A DNA stretch of 64,000 nucleotides from Leisingera sp. S132 (GTDB lineage: Bacteria > Pseudomonadota > Alphaproteobacteria > Rhodobacterales > Rhodobacteraceae): NCBI RefSeq assembly GCF_025144465.1, contig NZ_CP083553.1:454501-518500 (forward strand), written 5' to 3'. The translations under genes were made by a program, and so were the position numbers. How positions within the stretch are numbered: position 1 is the stretch's first letter; every line of letters begins with the position of its first letter. Under the pieces are notes generated by a model that did no database searches, was not told the DNA's origin, and saw nothing but the letters and a program-made list of their open reading frames with translations. Of this stretch, positions 8,784-17,748 are shown piece by piece.

Positions 8784-9341
8784 CTACAGGGACTGTGAAA
8801 CCTGGCGGGCCAGCTCTGCCAGCGCTACCGACAGGGCATCGGCGGTGGCAGCCGGGCCAGTGCCGTTGACGGGCGTGGTGATGTCAAACCGCTTCACGAA
8901 TTCCCGCATCGTGCCTTCGGGCGAGGAGACCGCGAACTGGCCGGACAGCTCAAACTGGCCATCGGCGCGGGCATAGACCTGATCCACCCGCACATCCAGG
9001 CGCGCGTCCGGGCCGTTGTTCAGCGGCCAGGGTTCGATGGCTGCGGCAGCGCCGGTGCGCTCGTTCAATCCGCGGGCCAGGGCGGCGGTCATGCCGCGGG
9101 CCGGATCATCTGCCCATTGCGCGCCACCCAGTGCATAAAGCGCGCCGCCTTCGCCCTCCGCAACGATGTCCGAGGCCGCGGCGTAGGCGGGCAGCGACAC
9201 CAGCCGCACCTCAATCGAGCGGGAGCGCAGATTGGCGACAGTTTCACCCGGCGCAGAGGCAATCAGATAACGCGGATCATTGCCCCCGGCGCAGGCCGCC
9301 AGCAGGGTTATGGGGAGCAGAAATTTCAGGGCTTTAATCAT
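8784..9341 (-). CDS. pqiC: PqiC-type outer-membrane-linked lipoprotein
   Basis: About 185 residues from ATG 9341. The start MIKALKFLLPITLLAACAGG is a lipoprotein signal peptide with lipobox LLAAC, which excludes the longer upstream reading. The rest fits the ABC-type transport auxiliary lipoprotein domain (PqiC/YmbA): ALGGAQWADDPARGMTAALARGL and a C-terminal FDITTPVNGTGPAATADAL. It begins one base after the stop of pqiB. In Escherichia coli PqiC is an outer-membrane lipoprotein contacting the PqiB needle. Confidence 0.85.
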   Translation of the reverse strand: MIKALKFLLPITLLAACAGGNDPRYLIASAPGETVANLRSRSIEVRLVSLPAYAAASDIVAEGEGGALYALGGAQWADDPARGMTAALARGLNERTGAAAAIEPWPLNNGPDARLDVRVDQVYARADGQFELSGQFAVSSPEGTMREFVKRFDITTPVNGTGPAATADALSVALAELARQVSQSL

Positions 9342-9342
9342 C

Positions 9343-11424
9343 TTATCTTCCAAACAGCAGGGAATTCGGGTCGCGTTCGATCTTGCGCGCCAGCTGGGAC
9401 ACCGCACGGGCGGCGGTTCTGATCTCGCGCAGTGCGTCCAGGGTTTCGGAGTTGAAGCTGGAGCGGGAGCCATAGGAGGCGATCAGCGCCTCTGACTGGG
9501 CCACGAGGCGTTCCAGCCGGGCGGACAACGCTGGCAGGCCTTCTGCAGCGGCAGCTACAGCGTCAGCCGCGCCGCGAGCAGAGGACATGGTTGCATTGGC
9601 ATTCTCGACCAGCCCGCCCTGGCGCATGTCTTCCAGTGTGGCCTGCATCTCCGCCAGCGCGGCGGTCAGGGCCGGGGGCAGGGCGCGGGCGCCCTCGGTG
9701 CCGATCACCGCGTCGGCGCTTTCCATCAGCTGGCTGGCGGAGCGGATCAGCTCCTCGGCCTCCAGCGAATTCGCCTTGGCCGCCAGCGCCCGGAAGTCGG
9801 CAACCAAGGCCGGCAGCTCATCCGATGCGGCGGCAAGGCTGGCGGCGGCCTGGCTGCCCTGGTCCAGAGCGGCGGTCAGTTTGGCCGCGGCCTTGCCCTG
9901 CTGCAGCTCCGTCAGCATTGCGCGCAGGTCAGCGACCGCGCCGTGCAATTCCCCGGGCAGGGCGCGGGTGCCGGGGTCGGTCACCAGGGCGCGGGCGTCT
10001 TCCAGCAAGGCGACGGCCGCCGCCGGGGTCTGGCGGGTGCTGTCGGCGGAGGCCAGGTTCTCGATGCTGGCGAGCGTTGCGATGACCTGTGCCATCAGCT
10101 CCTCGACCGGCAACGCGTTGATGCGCTCCAGCATGCCTTCGGCGGTTGCGGTGAAGTCGGGCAGATCGGAGGGGGCGCTGGGCAGTTGCGGGAACGGTTC
10201 GGCGGTGCGGGCAAACACCGCAGGCTCTGCATCCTCCAGCGTCACCAGTTCGATGATCAGCTCCGAACTGAACAGGCTGGCAGACGCCAGCCGCGCCCGC
10301 AGGCCGCCCGCCACCGCCTGGTCAAGGAAATCAAGCGCCTCTGCCTCGCCCGCGCCGCGCGGCAGTCCCATCAGTGCAGGCTCCAGCAGCAGCTTGGCGA
10401 TCAGCCGCACCTCGGCTTCGCCGCCGCTTTGAATGGCGGCGTTGAGGCTGCTGACCTCGCCCACCTTGACCCCGCGCAGTTGAACCGCCGCGCCGCTGGC
10501 CAGGCCCGCCACCGACTCGTCAAAGGCGACGGCGACGGCAACCCCGCCAGACAGGGTGCGGGCAAACGCGGTACGGCGGGCCGCGGCCTCGTCCGCGTGG
10601 ATGTCGAAGACGGTGCCGGGGCCAACAGCCTGGCCGCCGTCAAAGACGGAATCGAACTCGATGCCTCCGGCCACCAGGGAGGCGATGCTGTCCACGTCAA
10701 GCGACAGCCCGCTGGGGCCGATCGAGACCGAGAAACCAGAGCTGTCCCAGAACCGGGTGGCGGAGTTGATGCGCCGGTCGTGGGGCGCTTCGATGAAGGC
10801 ATCGACGACAATGCTGTCGCCGCTGACGGTCAGGCGCGGAGTTTCCAAACGCCCGACCTCAATGCCGCGGAACAGCACCGGTGCGCCCTCGGAAATCATC
10901 CGGCCGTCATCGGTGCGCAGGGTAATACGCCGGCCGCCACGGCCCGGCTGCGCCAGCGGCGGCCGGTCGGCGCCTTTAAAAATGGTTTGTGCAAGACCCG
11001 CGTCCTGATCCCAGCTGCCTTCGATGTAGACGCCGGACAGCACCGTGCTAAGCCCGGATATGCCGCGTGCCGATACTTCCGGACGCACCACCCAGAAGGC
11101 GGCATCCGCGTCCAGATAAGGGGCGATCTCCTTGTCGATGCGGGCCTGGACGGACACCTTGCTCAGATCGCCGGCAAAGCCGACTTTTTCCACCCGGCCG
11201 ATCACCACATCGCGGTAGCGCACCGTTGTTTCATTTGCAGCGATGCCAGAGGCGTTTTCAAAGCTGATGGTGATCAGCACACCGCGCTCGGAATAGGCTT
11301 TCCAGGCCACCCCGAGGGAAACCGCCAGCGCCGCCAGCGGCACCAGCCAGACCAGTGAAAGATTGCGCCAGGGCGAAGGGCGCCGGGCCGTGATGTTCAT
11401 CGGGGCGGGATCAGGCGTGGTCAT
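9343..11424 (-). CDS. pqiB: Intermembrane lipid transport protein PqiB (three MCE domains)
   Basis: The 693-residue protein has one N-terminal membrane anchor (LVWLVPLAALAVSLGVAWKAY) and a large periplasmic part with repeated MlaD/MCE domains; starts are recognisable at GVLITISFENASGI, RRITLRTDDGRMISEGAPVLFRGI and GGVAVAVAFDESVAGLASGAAVQLRG. The C-terminal third is helical and alanine-rich, as expected for the PqiB needle. MCE proteins move lipids between inner and outer membranes. It overlaps the preceding pqiA gene by 14 bp and is followed directly by pqiC. Confidence 0.93.
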   Translation of the reverse strand: MTTPDPAPMNITARRPSPWRNLSLVWLVPLAALAVSLGVAWKAYSERGVLITISFENASGIAANETTVRYRDVVIGRVEKVGFAGDLSKVSVQARIDKEIAPYLDADAAFWVVRPEVSARGISGLSTVLSGVYIEGSWDQDAGLAQTIFKGADRPPLAQPGRGGRRITLRTDDGRMISEGAPVLFRGIEVGRLETPRLTVSGDSIVVDAFIEAPHDRRINSATRFWDSSGFSVSIGPSGLSLDVDSIASLVAGGIEFDSVFDGGQAVGPGTVFDIHADEAAARRTAFARTLSGGVAVAVAFDESVAGLASGAAVQLRGVKVGEVSSLNAAIQSGGEAEVRLIAKLLLEPALMGLPRGAGEAEALDFLDQAVAGGLRARLASASLFSSELIIELVTLEDAEPAVFARTAEPFPQLPSAPSDLPDFTATAEGMLERINALPVEELMAQVIATLASIENLASADSTRQTPAAAVALLEDARALVTDPGTRALPGELHGAVADLRAMLTELQQGKAAAKLTAALDQGSQAAASLAAASDELPALVADFRALAAKANSLEAEELIRSASQLMESADAVIGTEGARALPPALTAALAEMQATLEDMRQGGLVENANATMSSARGAADAVAAAAEGLPALSARLERLVAQSEALIASYGSRSSFNSETLDALREIRTAARAVSQLARKIERDPNSLLFGR

Positions 11425-12055
11425 TCAAATTCTCGCTTTCCGCGTTCCAGATCAGGCGCGGATCAAAACTCTGGGCAGCCAGCATGGTAAAGGCAACCGA
11501 CAAGGCAAAACTGACCGCTGCCATGCCGGGGGCGATGGCAGCGGCGAAATCAAGCTGGACGAGGGCGGTCAGGATTGCCACCACAAAGACATCAATCATC
11601 GACCACCGCCCGATAAATTCGACCACTTCATAAAGCACCAGCCGGCCATGACCGCCAAGGGCTGCCGGTTTGCGGACGGACACCGCCAAATAGGCGATGG
11701 CCAGGAACTTGGCCACGGGGATCACGATGCTGGCGAAGAAAACGATCAGGGCCACACCGTAGGAGCCGTGGCTGAACAGTTCGGCGATGCCGCCGATCAG
11801 GGTGTTTTCTGAGCTGCGGCCGAAGGTGGTTGTGCGCAGCATCGGGTAGACATTGGCGGGCACATAGGCGACCAGCCCCGCTGCCAGCCAGGCCCAGACA
11901 CGCTGCAGGCTGGCGGGGGCGGCAGGCGCCAGCGGGCTGCCGCAGCACGTGCAAGCCCGGGCACCGCCCGGGTTGGCGGTTCCGCAGGCGCGGCAGCCGG
12001 CCAGCCCGGCGGCTGCGGCAGTCAGGAAGCGCTGCGGGTTTTCAGGGTTTTCCAT
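11411..12055 (-). CDS. pqiA: Paraquat-inducible protein A domain protein, second copy
   Basis: The 214-residue protein from ATG 12055 (a TTG five codons upstream is possible) has an N-terminal zinc ribbon, CRACGTANPGGARACTCCG, then four hydrophobic helices of the PqiA domain (VPANVYPMLRTTTFG, then HGSYGVALIVFFASIVIPVAKF and GRWSMIDVFVVAIL). E. coli PqiA holds two such modules in one ~417-residue chain; here they are two genes. It overlaps the first pqiA-like gene by 34 bp and pqiB by 14 bp, so the four genes are one transcription unit. Confidence 0.9.
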   Translation of the reverse strand: MENPENPQRFLTAAAAGLAGCRACGTANPGGARACTCCGSPLAPAAPASLQRVWAWLAAGLVAYVPANVYPMLRTTTFGRSSENTLIGGIAELFSHGSYGVALIVFFASIVIPVAKFLAIAYLAVSVRKPAALGGHGRLVLYEVVEFIGRWSMIDVFVVAILTALVQLDFAAAIAPGMAAVSFALSVAFTMLAAQSFDPRLIWNAESENLNDHA

Positions 12056-12639
12056 ACGGTCAGCCTGCAAATTGCGTTGTCGGTCAGAATGGTGACCACC
12101 AGGAGCGCGGCAAATGCCCAGAAGGCGGGCCCCAGCCCGACGCGGGCCAGGCCGGAGACTTTGACCAGCGCCACCGCCACGCCGATGATGAAGATCTCAG
12201 CCATTGCCCAGGGTTTCAGCCGCTCAGCCCAGCGGTAGGCCGTTGCGGCATGCGGCGCGGGGTGCCATCCCAGGGCCATCGGCGCCAGAGTATAGATCAG
12301 CGCGCTATAGCGTGCCGCGGGCAGCAGCACGATCAGCAGGCCGGTCGCCAGCGACAGAGGCGCCATCGGCCCGCTGGAAAAGGCCAGCACGGCGTCCAGG
12401 ACCGAGGCCTGATGCGACAGGCCCTGTGCTCTCAGCTCCAGAAACGGGAAACCGGCCGCTGCGGCGAGCAGGATCAGCGCGGTCAGCGACAGCATCGCGA
12501 TCCGTGTCATGGCGCCCGACTTGGGCGCTGCCAGCACCGTGCCGCAGCGGGCGCAGCGGGCAACCGAATGTGGCTTCACATCCTCGTCGCGGTTCAGCAC
12601 GTCGCAGGTCGGGCAGGCAATGAGCTGATCTGTATGCAT
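12022..12639 (-). CDS. pqiA: Paraquat-inducible protein A domain protein, first copy
   Basis: The 205-residue membrane protein opens with a zinc ribbon (ACPTCDVLN and ARCARCGTVL) and contains four hydrophobic segments, ending with MAEIFIIGVAVALVKVSGLA and FAALLVVTILTDNAI. These match one half of a full-length PqiA. First gene of the minus-strand pqiA-pqiA-pqiB-pqiC operon. The protein probably supports lipid loading into the PqiB channel in the inner membrane; the precise role of PqiA is not settled. Confidence 0.88.
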   Translation of the reverse strand: MHTDQLIACPTCDVLNRDEDVKPHSVARCARCGTVLAAPKSGAMTRIAMLSLTALILLAAAAGFPFLELRAQGLSHQASVLDAVLAFSSGPMAPLSLATGLLIVLLPAARYSALIYTLAPMALGWHPAPHAATAYRWAERLKPWAMAEIFIIGVAVALVKVSGLARVGLGPAFWAFAALLVVTILTDNAICRLTVWKTLKTRSAS

Positions 12640-12918
12640 GTCTCTGCTGTCTGTTTCCGCTGTCTGGCCAGTTGCTGCGTGTTCAAACGGCAGCTGGACC
12701 TCATGATCACCAAAATGAGGGCCATATCAATCCGGGCTTGGCATGTTTCGCGGCCGCGCAGAGCTTGAACAGCGGCGGCCTTTCCGTTTGCGGTGCTCCA
12801 GGCCCGCAGGTCCTGTGTGTCAGGCTGCCAGAGATAACTTGCAAGGGGATTGCAAGGTTTGCAACACCTTCAGCCGCCGTTCCCCGTTACAATCAATCGC
12901 GCCCTAAGGAGAGCAGGT
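12640..12918. promoter_or_regulatory. Divergent intergenic region between pqi operon and lysR
   Basis: A 279-bp gap without a convincing ORF. It must hold the pqi promoter on the minus strand and the lysR promoter on the plus strand. The lysR-proximal end carries three TTGCAA boxes (listed separately) and an AAGGAG ribosome-binding site at 12906-12911. Confidence 0.5.
12839..12864. promoter_or_regulatory. Triple TTGCAA operator upstream of first aspartate-locus lysR
   Basis: TTGCAA occurs at 12839-12844, 12850-12855 and 12859-12864. The last two are separated by three bases, as in the elements at 14781 and 17787. TTGCAA is itself a palindrome, so the 15-bp element is nearly symmetric, and it fits binding by the LysR protein encoded 55 bp downstream or its paralogue. 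It is a candidate operator based on repetition and position only. Confidence 0.6.
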
Positions 12919-13827
12919 ATGGAAACAGATTGGCTGGAGGATTTCCTCGCCCTTGCGTCGGCAGGAATCTTTGCCAAGGCCGCCAGCGCCAGAAACATCA
13001 GCCAGTCTGCCTTCACGCGCAGGATTAAGAATCTGGAGCACTGGGCGGGAGCGGTCCTGTTTGACAGAAGCGTGCACCCGGTGGTTCTGACGGCAGCCGG
13101 AGAGGCTTTCCGGCCAACAGCCTATGAGACCATGAATGCGCTTCGCCTCGCCCGGCAGGATCTGAAGCAGCTCGTGCGGCGCGAGGGGGATGTGATCAGT
13201 ATTTCCGCTCTGCACACACTCGCAATTTCCTTTGTACCAGCGTGGATAAAGAGCATCTCCGCTGCCATTGGCCCGATCAACACTAAGTTTGCGGTTGAGA
13301 ATTTCTCGGACTGTGTCGAAACGCTGATGGCCGGAACAACAGATTTCATGCTCTGTTATGATCATCCGTCCATTGCCACAATGTCCAAAGATGACCGCTA
13401 CCCGTCAATCAGGATCGCGGACGACAGGCTTGTGGCCGTGTCCGGCACCGACGCGTTTGGCAACGCGCTCTACCGCTTCGATCAGGACGGTAAACTGCCG
13501 TTCCTGGCCTATTCCCCGGAGAGCTTTCTGGGGCGGATGAGCGAGATCTCCATCAAGCGGGCAGAACTGGCGGAAAAACTGGAGATCCGCAGCGAAAACT
13601 CGGTGGCTGAAGCGCAGAAAGCGGCCTGTGCGGAAGGATTGGGAGTGGCCTGGCTGCCCCGGATGACAATCCTGCCACTGCTTGATCAGGGCAAGCTTGT
13701 GCGCATCAGCGACGACGTATCTGAACGCCGGATGTCCATCAAGCTGTACCGCTCGATTGAAAGAAGCCGCCCGTCCGTGGAGCGGTTTTGGACACTGGCA
13801 GAAAGCGCCGCCTCATCAGCGCGGTAA
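12919..13827 (+). CDS. LysR-family regulator, HypT-like paralogue 1
   Basis: 302 residues from ATG 12919 (AAGGAG at 12906-12911). The N-terminal DNA-binding domain reads WLEDFLALASAGIFAKAASARNIS with QSAFTRRIKNLE as recognition helix. The domain order and the motif FDRSVHPVVLT resemble the HypT/YjiE branch of LysR. It is clearly paralogous to the convergent lysR at 13843-14736: the DNA-binding domains are near-identical and both share LHTLAISF, DFMLCY, ENSVAEA and IKLYRSIERSR. It probably controls the aspartase-racemase-symporter genes through the TTGCAA elements (inference). Confidence 0.92.
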   Translation: METDWLEDFLALASAGIFAKAASARNISQSAFTRRIKNLEHWAGAVLFDRSVHPVVLTAAGEAFRPTAYETMNALRLARQDLKQLVRREGDVISISALHTLAISFVPAWIKSISAAIGPINTKFAVENFSDCVETLMAGTTDFMLCYDHPSIATMSKDDRYPSIRIADDRLVAVSGTDAFGNALYRFDQDGKLPFLAYSPESFLGRMSEISIKRAELAEKLEIRSENSVAEAQKAACAEGLGVAWLPRMTILPLLDQGKLVRISDDVSERRMSIKLYRSIERSRPSVERFWTLAESAASSAR

Positions 13828-13842
13828 ACGCTGCCGCAGGCC

Positions 13843-14736
13843 TCAGGGGTTTTGAGCCAGCATCCAGAAGCGCTCCAGTTCAGCTCTGGAACGTTCGATT
13901 GACCGGTAAAGCTTTATGTCAATGTCGAGTTCGAATTCCGGACTGCTGATTTTGTGCAGTGTGCCGTCTTTCAGCTCCCGCGCCGCAGCCCCTTCGGGCA
14001 GGAAGGCAACTCCCAGGCCGGCCAGACAGGCGGACTTGAGTGCTTCAGCCACCGAATTCTCATAGATAGGATCCACTTTGCCGCTTAAGTTTCCCCGTTT
14101 CAGGCAAACCTGGGACACCCGGCCCAGAAAGGTGTCAGGTGAATAAGACAAAAGCGGCACCGTGTCATCGCCCTCCAAGATGAACTTGGTGCGCCCGTCA
14201 GCACCGGCACCGCTGACAGCTATGATCCGGTCTTTGGCAATCGTCGAGGACGGGTACCGGTTTTCATCAGAAATCGTGGGGACAGCGGGGTGGTGGTAGC
14301 ACAGCATGAAGTCTGCGCTTCCGCACAGTATCGCCTCCGCGCAGCCTGAAAAGTTTTCCGCAACCAGCCTGGATTTGATGGGGCCAAGATGACTGGACAT
14401 GCGCATGAGCCACGCCGGAAAGAAGGAAATGGCCAGGGTGTGAAGCGCGACGAAGTCCAGCACTGATGCTTCCTGGCGGGACAGGCCGCGTATATCGCTT
14501 TTAGATTGCTTCAGCGCCGCAACTGTGTCGATAGCGGTTTGCTTGAAAGCCTTGCCTGCCACGGTGAGCTCGACAGGGTGCACGCTCCTGTCAAACAAGG
14601 GTGTCCCTGTCCAGTTTTCCAGGTTTTTAATCCGCCGCGTAAAGGCAGACTGGCTTATGTTGCGCGCATCCGCGGCGCGGGCAAACACACCCGCGGCCGA
14701 AAGGGCCAGGAAGTCTTCCAGCCAGTCGATCTCCAC
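13843..14736 (-). CDS. LysR-family regulator, HypT-like paralogue 2
   Basis: 297 residues, started at GTG 14736 because GGAG lies seven bases upstream and the reading begins VEIDWLEDFLALSAAGVFARAAD, colinear with its paralogue. The longer ATG reading would run through the aspA promoter. The effector domain keeps ALHTLAISFFPAW and DFMLCYHHP. It is divergent from aspA with 181 bp between, the classic LysR-target arrangement, and it meets paralogue 1 tail to tail with a 15-bp gap, suggesting an inverted duplication around that point. Confidence 0.92.
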   Translation of the reverse strand: MEIDWLEDFLALSAAGVFARAADARNISQSAFTRRIKNLENWTGTPLFDRSVHPVELTVAGKAFKQTAIDTVAALKQSKSDIRGLSRQEASVLDFVALHTLAISFFPAWLMRMSSHLGPIKSRLVAENFSGCAEAILCGSADFMLCYHHPAVPTISDENRYPSSTIAKDRIIAVSGAGADGRTKFILEGDDTVPLLSYSPDTFLGRVSQVCLKRGNLSGKVDPIYENSVAEALKSACLAGLGVAFLPEGAAARELKDGTLHKISSPEFELDIDIKLYRSIERSRAELERFWMLAQNP

Positions 14737-14780
14737 CTGTCTTCTCCATCTGAATGGGATCTCTGAACGGTAGGAGCGGG

Positions 14781-14795
14781 TTGCAAAGTTTGCAA
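14781..14795. promoter_or_regulatory. TTGCAA-N3-TTGCAA operator between lysR 2 and aspA
   Basis: TTGCAA at 14781-14786, three bases, TTGCAA at 14790-14795. With the flanking bases the element reads as a perfect 8-bp inverted repeat GTTGCAAA / TTTGCAAC around one central base. It lies 45 bp before the lysR 2 GTG and 123 bp before the aspA ATG, where a LysR-type protein could control both. Confidence 0.65.
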
Positions 14796-14917
14796 CATCC
14801 TTGCGCTGGTTGTCATGGTTGCATGGGGTGGGCAGCAGTAAGTTCCGGCCTGCACGATAACGGTCTCCCGGCTCCGCGTGTTCTGATGCCGGCGCGAGAC
14901 CGCAGAAAAGGTCCCAG

Positions 14918-16315
14918 ATGATGAGCAACTACCGAACAGAGTCCGACAGTCTTGGCCCGGTGAAGATCCCGCTGGCCGCCGCGTGGGGCAGTCAGACCCA
15001 GCGGGCGCTGGAGAACTTCCCGATAACAGGGGTTTCAATCAGCCACTATCCGGAATTGATCACCGGTCTGGCCTCCGTCAAAAAGGCCTGTGCGCTGGCG
15101 AACCGGGATCTAGGTGCTTTGCCCGCCGGGAAAGCGGCGGCCATTGCCGGCATCTGCGATGAGATCATTGCCGGCCGCCACCACAATCAGTTTGTTGTCG
15201 ATGTCATGCAAGGCGGCGCAGGCACATCGACCAATATGAATGCCAACGAGGTCATCGCGAATCTCGGGCTGAAGAAGCTGGGTGCGGATTTTGGCGCCTA
15301 CGGGCGGCTTCACCCGAATGATGACGTGAACCGCTCGCAATCCACAAACGATGTCTATCCCACAGCAATCCGGCTGGCTGTCCTCTCGCGGATCACGCCC
15401 CTGATTGAGGCAATGCACGGGCTGACCAATTCATTCGGCAACAAGGCAGCGGAGTTTCAGAAAATTATGAAGGTCGGGCGCACGCAGCTTCAGGATGCTG
15501 TGCCGATGCCGCTTGGCGCCGAGTTCCGGGGTTATGCCACGACGATAAATGAGGACGCTGACCGGCTATGCGACCTGTCCCGACTTCTGACAGAAGTGAA
15601 CCTGGGAGGCACGGCAATTGGTACCGGCATCAATGCACCTGCGCACTTCGGTGAAGCAGCTGTTGCGCACCTGCGGGACATCACGGGCGAACCGCTTCAA
15701 CTGGCCGCGGACCTCATAGAGGCCTCCTCTGATCTCGGCGCCTTTGTGATGTTTTCCAGCACGCTCAAGCGGGTTGGCATCAAGCTGTCCAAGATTTGCA
15801 ACGATTTGCGCCTCATGTCTTCCGGGCCGCGGGCAGGGATTGGCGAAATCATTTTGCCGGCGGTCCAGGCAGGGTCTTCGATCATGCCTGGAAAAATCAA
15901 TCCGGTCATTCCGGAAGTGGTCAATCAAGTTTGCTATCAGGCGATTGGCAATGATCTGACTGTCACGATGGCCGCCGAGGCAGGCCAGTTTCAGCTCAAC
16001 GCGATGGAACCTGTCATCATCCACAAGGTGCTGGAAACAATGGGGTCACTGACCAGTGCAATGAACGTGCTGCGAACCCGGTGCGTGGACGGCATCATCG
16101 CAGATGAGGACAGGTGCCAGTTTCTGCTGAGCAATAGTCTTGTGCACGTAACTGCGCTCGCCCCCGTAATCGGCTATGAAGCCGCGACCAAACTTGCGAA
16201 ATATGCGCAGGAAAACGGTCTGAGTCTGCAGTCCGCTGCACTGCCGGCATTGCCGGAAGAATTGGCCGAGACAGCTCTGAAACATCTTCAGGGCAGGATA
16301 CCGGAGAACGCCTGA
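14918..16315 (+). CDS. aspA: Aspartate ammonia-lyase (aspartase)
   Basis: A 465-residue member of the fumarase/aspartase superfamily. QGGAGTSTNMNANEVIAN at 98-115 and HPNDDVNRSQSTNDVYPTA at 132-150 favour aspartase over fumarase. VGRTQLQDAVP (187-195) and the signature GSSIMPGKINPV (319-330), holding the catalytic serine loop, are intact. It deaminates L-aspartate to fumarate and ammonia in the cytoplasm. The stop overlaps the ATG of the racemase gene in an ATGA, so the two products are coupled. Confidence 0.92.
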   Translation: MMSNYRTESDSLGPVKIPLAAAWGSQTQRALENFPITGVSISHYPELITGLASVKKACALANRDLGALPAGKAAAIAGICDEIIAGRHHNQFVVDVMQGGAGTSTNMNANEVIANLGLKKLGADFGAYGRLHPNDDVNRSQSTNDVYPTAIRLAVLSRITPLIEAMHGLTNSFGNKAAEFQKIMKVGRTQLQDAVPMPLGAEFRGYATTINEDADRLCDLSRLLTEVNLGGTAIGTGINAPAHFGEAAVAHLRDITGEPLQLAADLIEASSDLGAFVMFSSTLKRVGIKLSKICNDLRLMSSGPRAGIGEIILPAVQAGSSIMPGKINPVIPEVVNQVCYQAIGNDLTVTMAAEAGQFQLNAMEPVIIHKVLETMGSLTSAMNVLRTRCVDGIIADEDRCQFLLSNSLVHVTALAPVIGYEAATKLAKYAQENGLSLQSAALPALPEELAETALKHLQGRIPENA

Positions 16316-17748
16316 TGAACAGAAACCAGTCTCTCCGCCTGGGAATTGTCGGAGGCTTGGGCGCCCTCGCCGGGGCCGACCTGCTGAACAGAATTGTGCA
16401 GATGACTCCTGTCAGGTCGGAAGAGGATCACCGGGAGCTGATTTTCCATCAGAAGCCACTGCGTGAACCTGTCTCCCCCAAGGAGCCGGCCTACATCCCC
16501 ACACACCGGAAGCTCTATGTATTTGATACGCTGTCCCGCATGCAGAGGGATGGATGCGATGCGGCTCTTCTGCCTTGTTTTGTCACGCATAGTTTCCTGC
16601 ATGAACTGGAAGATGAGCTTGAGCTGAAGCTGATCAGCATGACCGGCGCGATCACGGCTGCTGTTGCGAAGCTGAAACCCCAACCGGAGAAGATTGGCGT
16701 CATCGCAACGCCTTTTGTCAGGGAGAACGGCCTGTTCGAGAACCTGTTCGGCGAGGATGTGCACGTTGTCTATCCTGCCGCGGATTTGGAACGCGCAGTG
16801 ATGGAAGCGGTCTATGGCGGCAACGGTTTCAAAACAGGCAACCGCAGGGATGAGGTGCTGCAGCCCATCAACGCAGCCCTTGCCAGTCTATCGGAGCAGG
16901 GGGCGGCGGTTTTTGTGCCCGGGCTTTCCGAATTGCCTCTGCTGCTTGATCAGCTAGACCTGCCAAAGGGAATGACAGCCATCGACACCGCGGCGGTTTA
17001 TGCGGAACACGCGCTGGAGGAGACGCAACCAGGCCGCCGCCGCCGGTTCAAGGTCGGTGTGGTTGGCGGCGTCGGGCCTGCCGCAACGGTGGATTTCCTG
17101 GCTAAGCTGGTCAAGGGGACAGAGGCCGCCTGCGATCAGGATCACATCAAGGTGCTGGTCGAACAAAACCCGCAGATTCCTGACCGGACGGAAAACCTGG
17201 TGGGATCAGGTGCCGATCCGACGGTCGCCCTCTATTCCACCTGCAAGAAGCTGGAACGCGGCGGGGCCGATATTCTGGTTATCCCCTGCAACACCGCTCA
17301 CGCCTATGTCGATCGTATCCAGCGCCATCTTGACGTTCCGATCATCAGCATTTTGTCGGCTGCCACTGACCACATTAAGGAAAACGCGCCTGCGACACGC
17401 AGAGTCGGCATACTTGGCACAGATGGAACAATACGAAGCGGCCTGTATCAGCAGGCTCTCGAGGAGGCTGGCCTTAGTTATATCGTTCCCGATGAACAGC
17501 ATCAAAACCTGGTCATGGAATCCATCTACGGCCCGGGCGGCGTAAAGGCGGGGCACACCGAGGGTCTCTGCAAGGAGCAGATAACCCGGGCGTTTTCCCA
17601 TCTGGTTGCGCGCGGCGCCGAGGCGGTCATTCTCGGCTGCACGGAACTCCCTCTGCTTGTAACCGCGGGCACCGGCGATCTAGGGGCGCTGGCCGTTGAC
17701 CCAACCGATGTGCTGGCCCGTAAATGCGTGCAACTGGCAAAGGCCTAG
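16315..17748 (+). CDS. Tandem aspartate/glutamate racemase-family protein
   Basis: The 477-residue protein is two Asp/Glu racemase modules in one chain. The C-terminal half (from about 245) has both catalytic cysteines of the family: IPCNTAHAY (C325) and LGCTELPLL (C442). The N-terminal half keeps the first (LLPCFVTHS, C88), but the second motif is changed to VPGLSELPLL, with leucine in place of cysteine, so it is unlikely to racemise alone. Family members are normally about 230-250 residues. Next to aspartase, a role in making L-aspartate from D-aspartate is plausible. It could also act on glutamate or hydantoin-like substrates. Confidence 0.88.
   Translation: MNRNQSLRLGIVGGLGALAGADLLNRIVQMTPVRSEEDHRELIFHQKPLREPVSPKEPAYIPTHRKLYVFDTLSRMQRDGCDAALLPCFVTHSFLHELEDELELKLISMTGAITAAVAKLKPQPEKIGVIATPFVRENGLFENLFGEDVHVVYPAADLERAVMEAVYGGNGFKTGNRRDEVLQPINAALASLSEQGAAVFVPGLSELPLLLDQLDLPKGMTAIDTAAVYAEHALEETQPGRRRRFKVGVVGGVGPAATVDFLAKLVKGTEAACDQDHIKVLVEQNPQIPDRTENLVGSGADPTVALYSTCKKLERGGADILVIPCNTAHAYVDRIQRHLDVPIISILSAATDHIKENAPATRRVGILGTDGTIRSGLYQQALEEAGLSYIVPDEQHQNLVMESIYGPGGVKAGHTEGLCKEQITRAFSHLVARGAEAVILGCTELPLLVTAGTGDLGALAVDPTDVLARKCVQLAKA

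Noticed and set aside
9943-11358. 471-residue plus-strand reading opposite pqiB
   Set aside because: Low-complexity composition (Gly, Gln, Arg, His) and no motif; pqiB has three MCE domains on the other strand.
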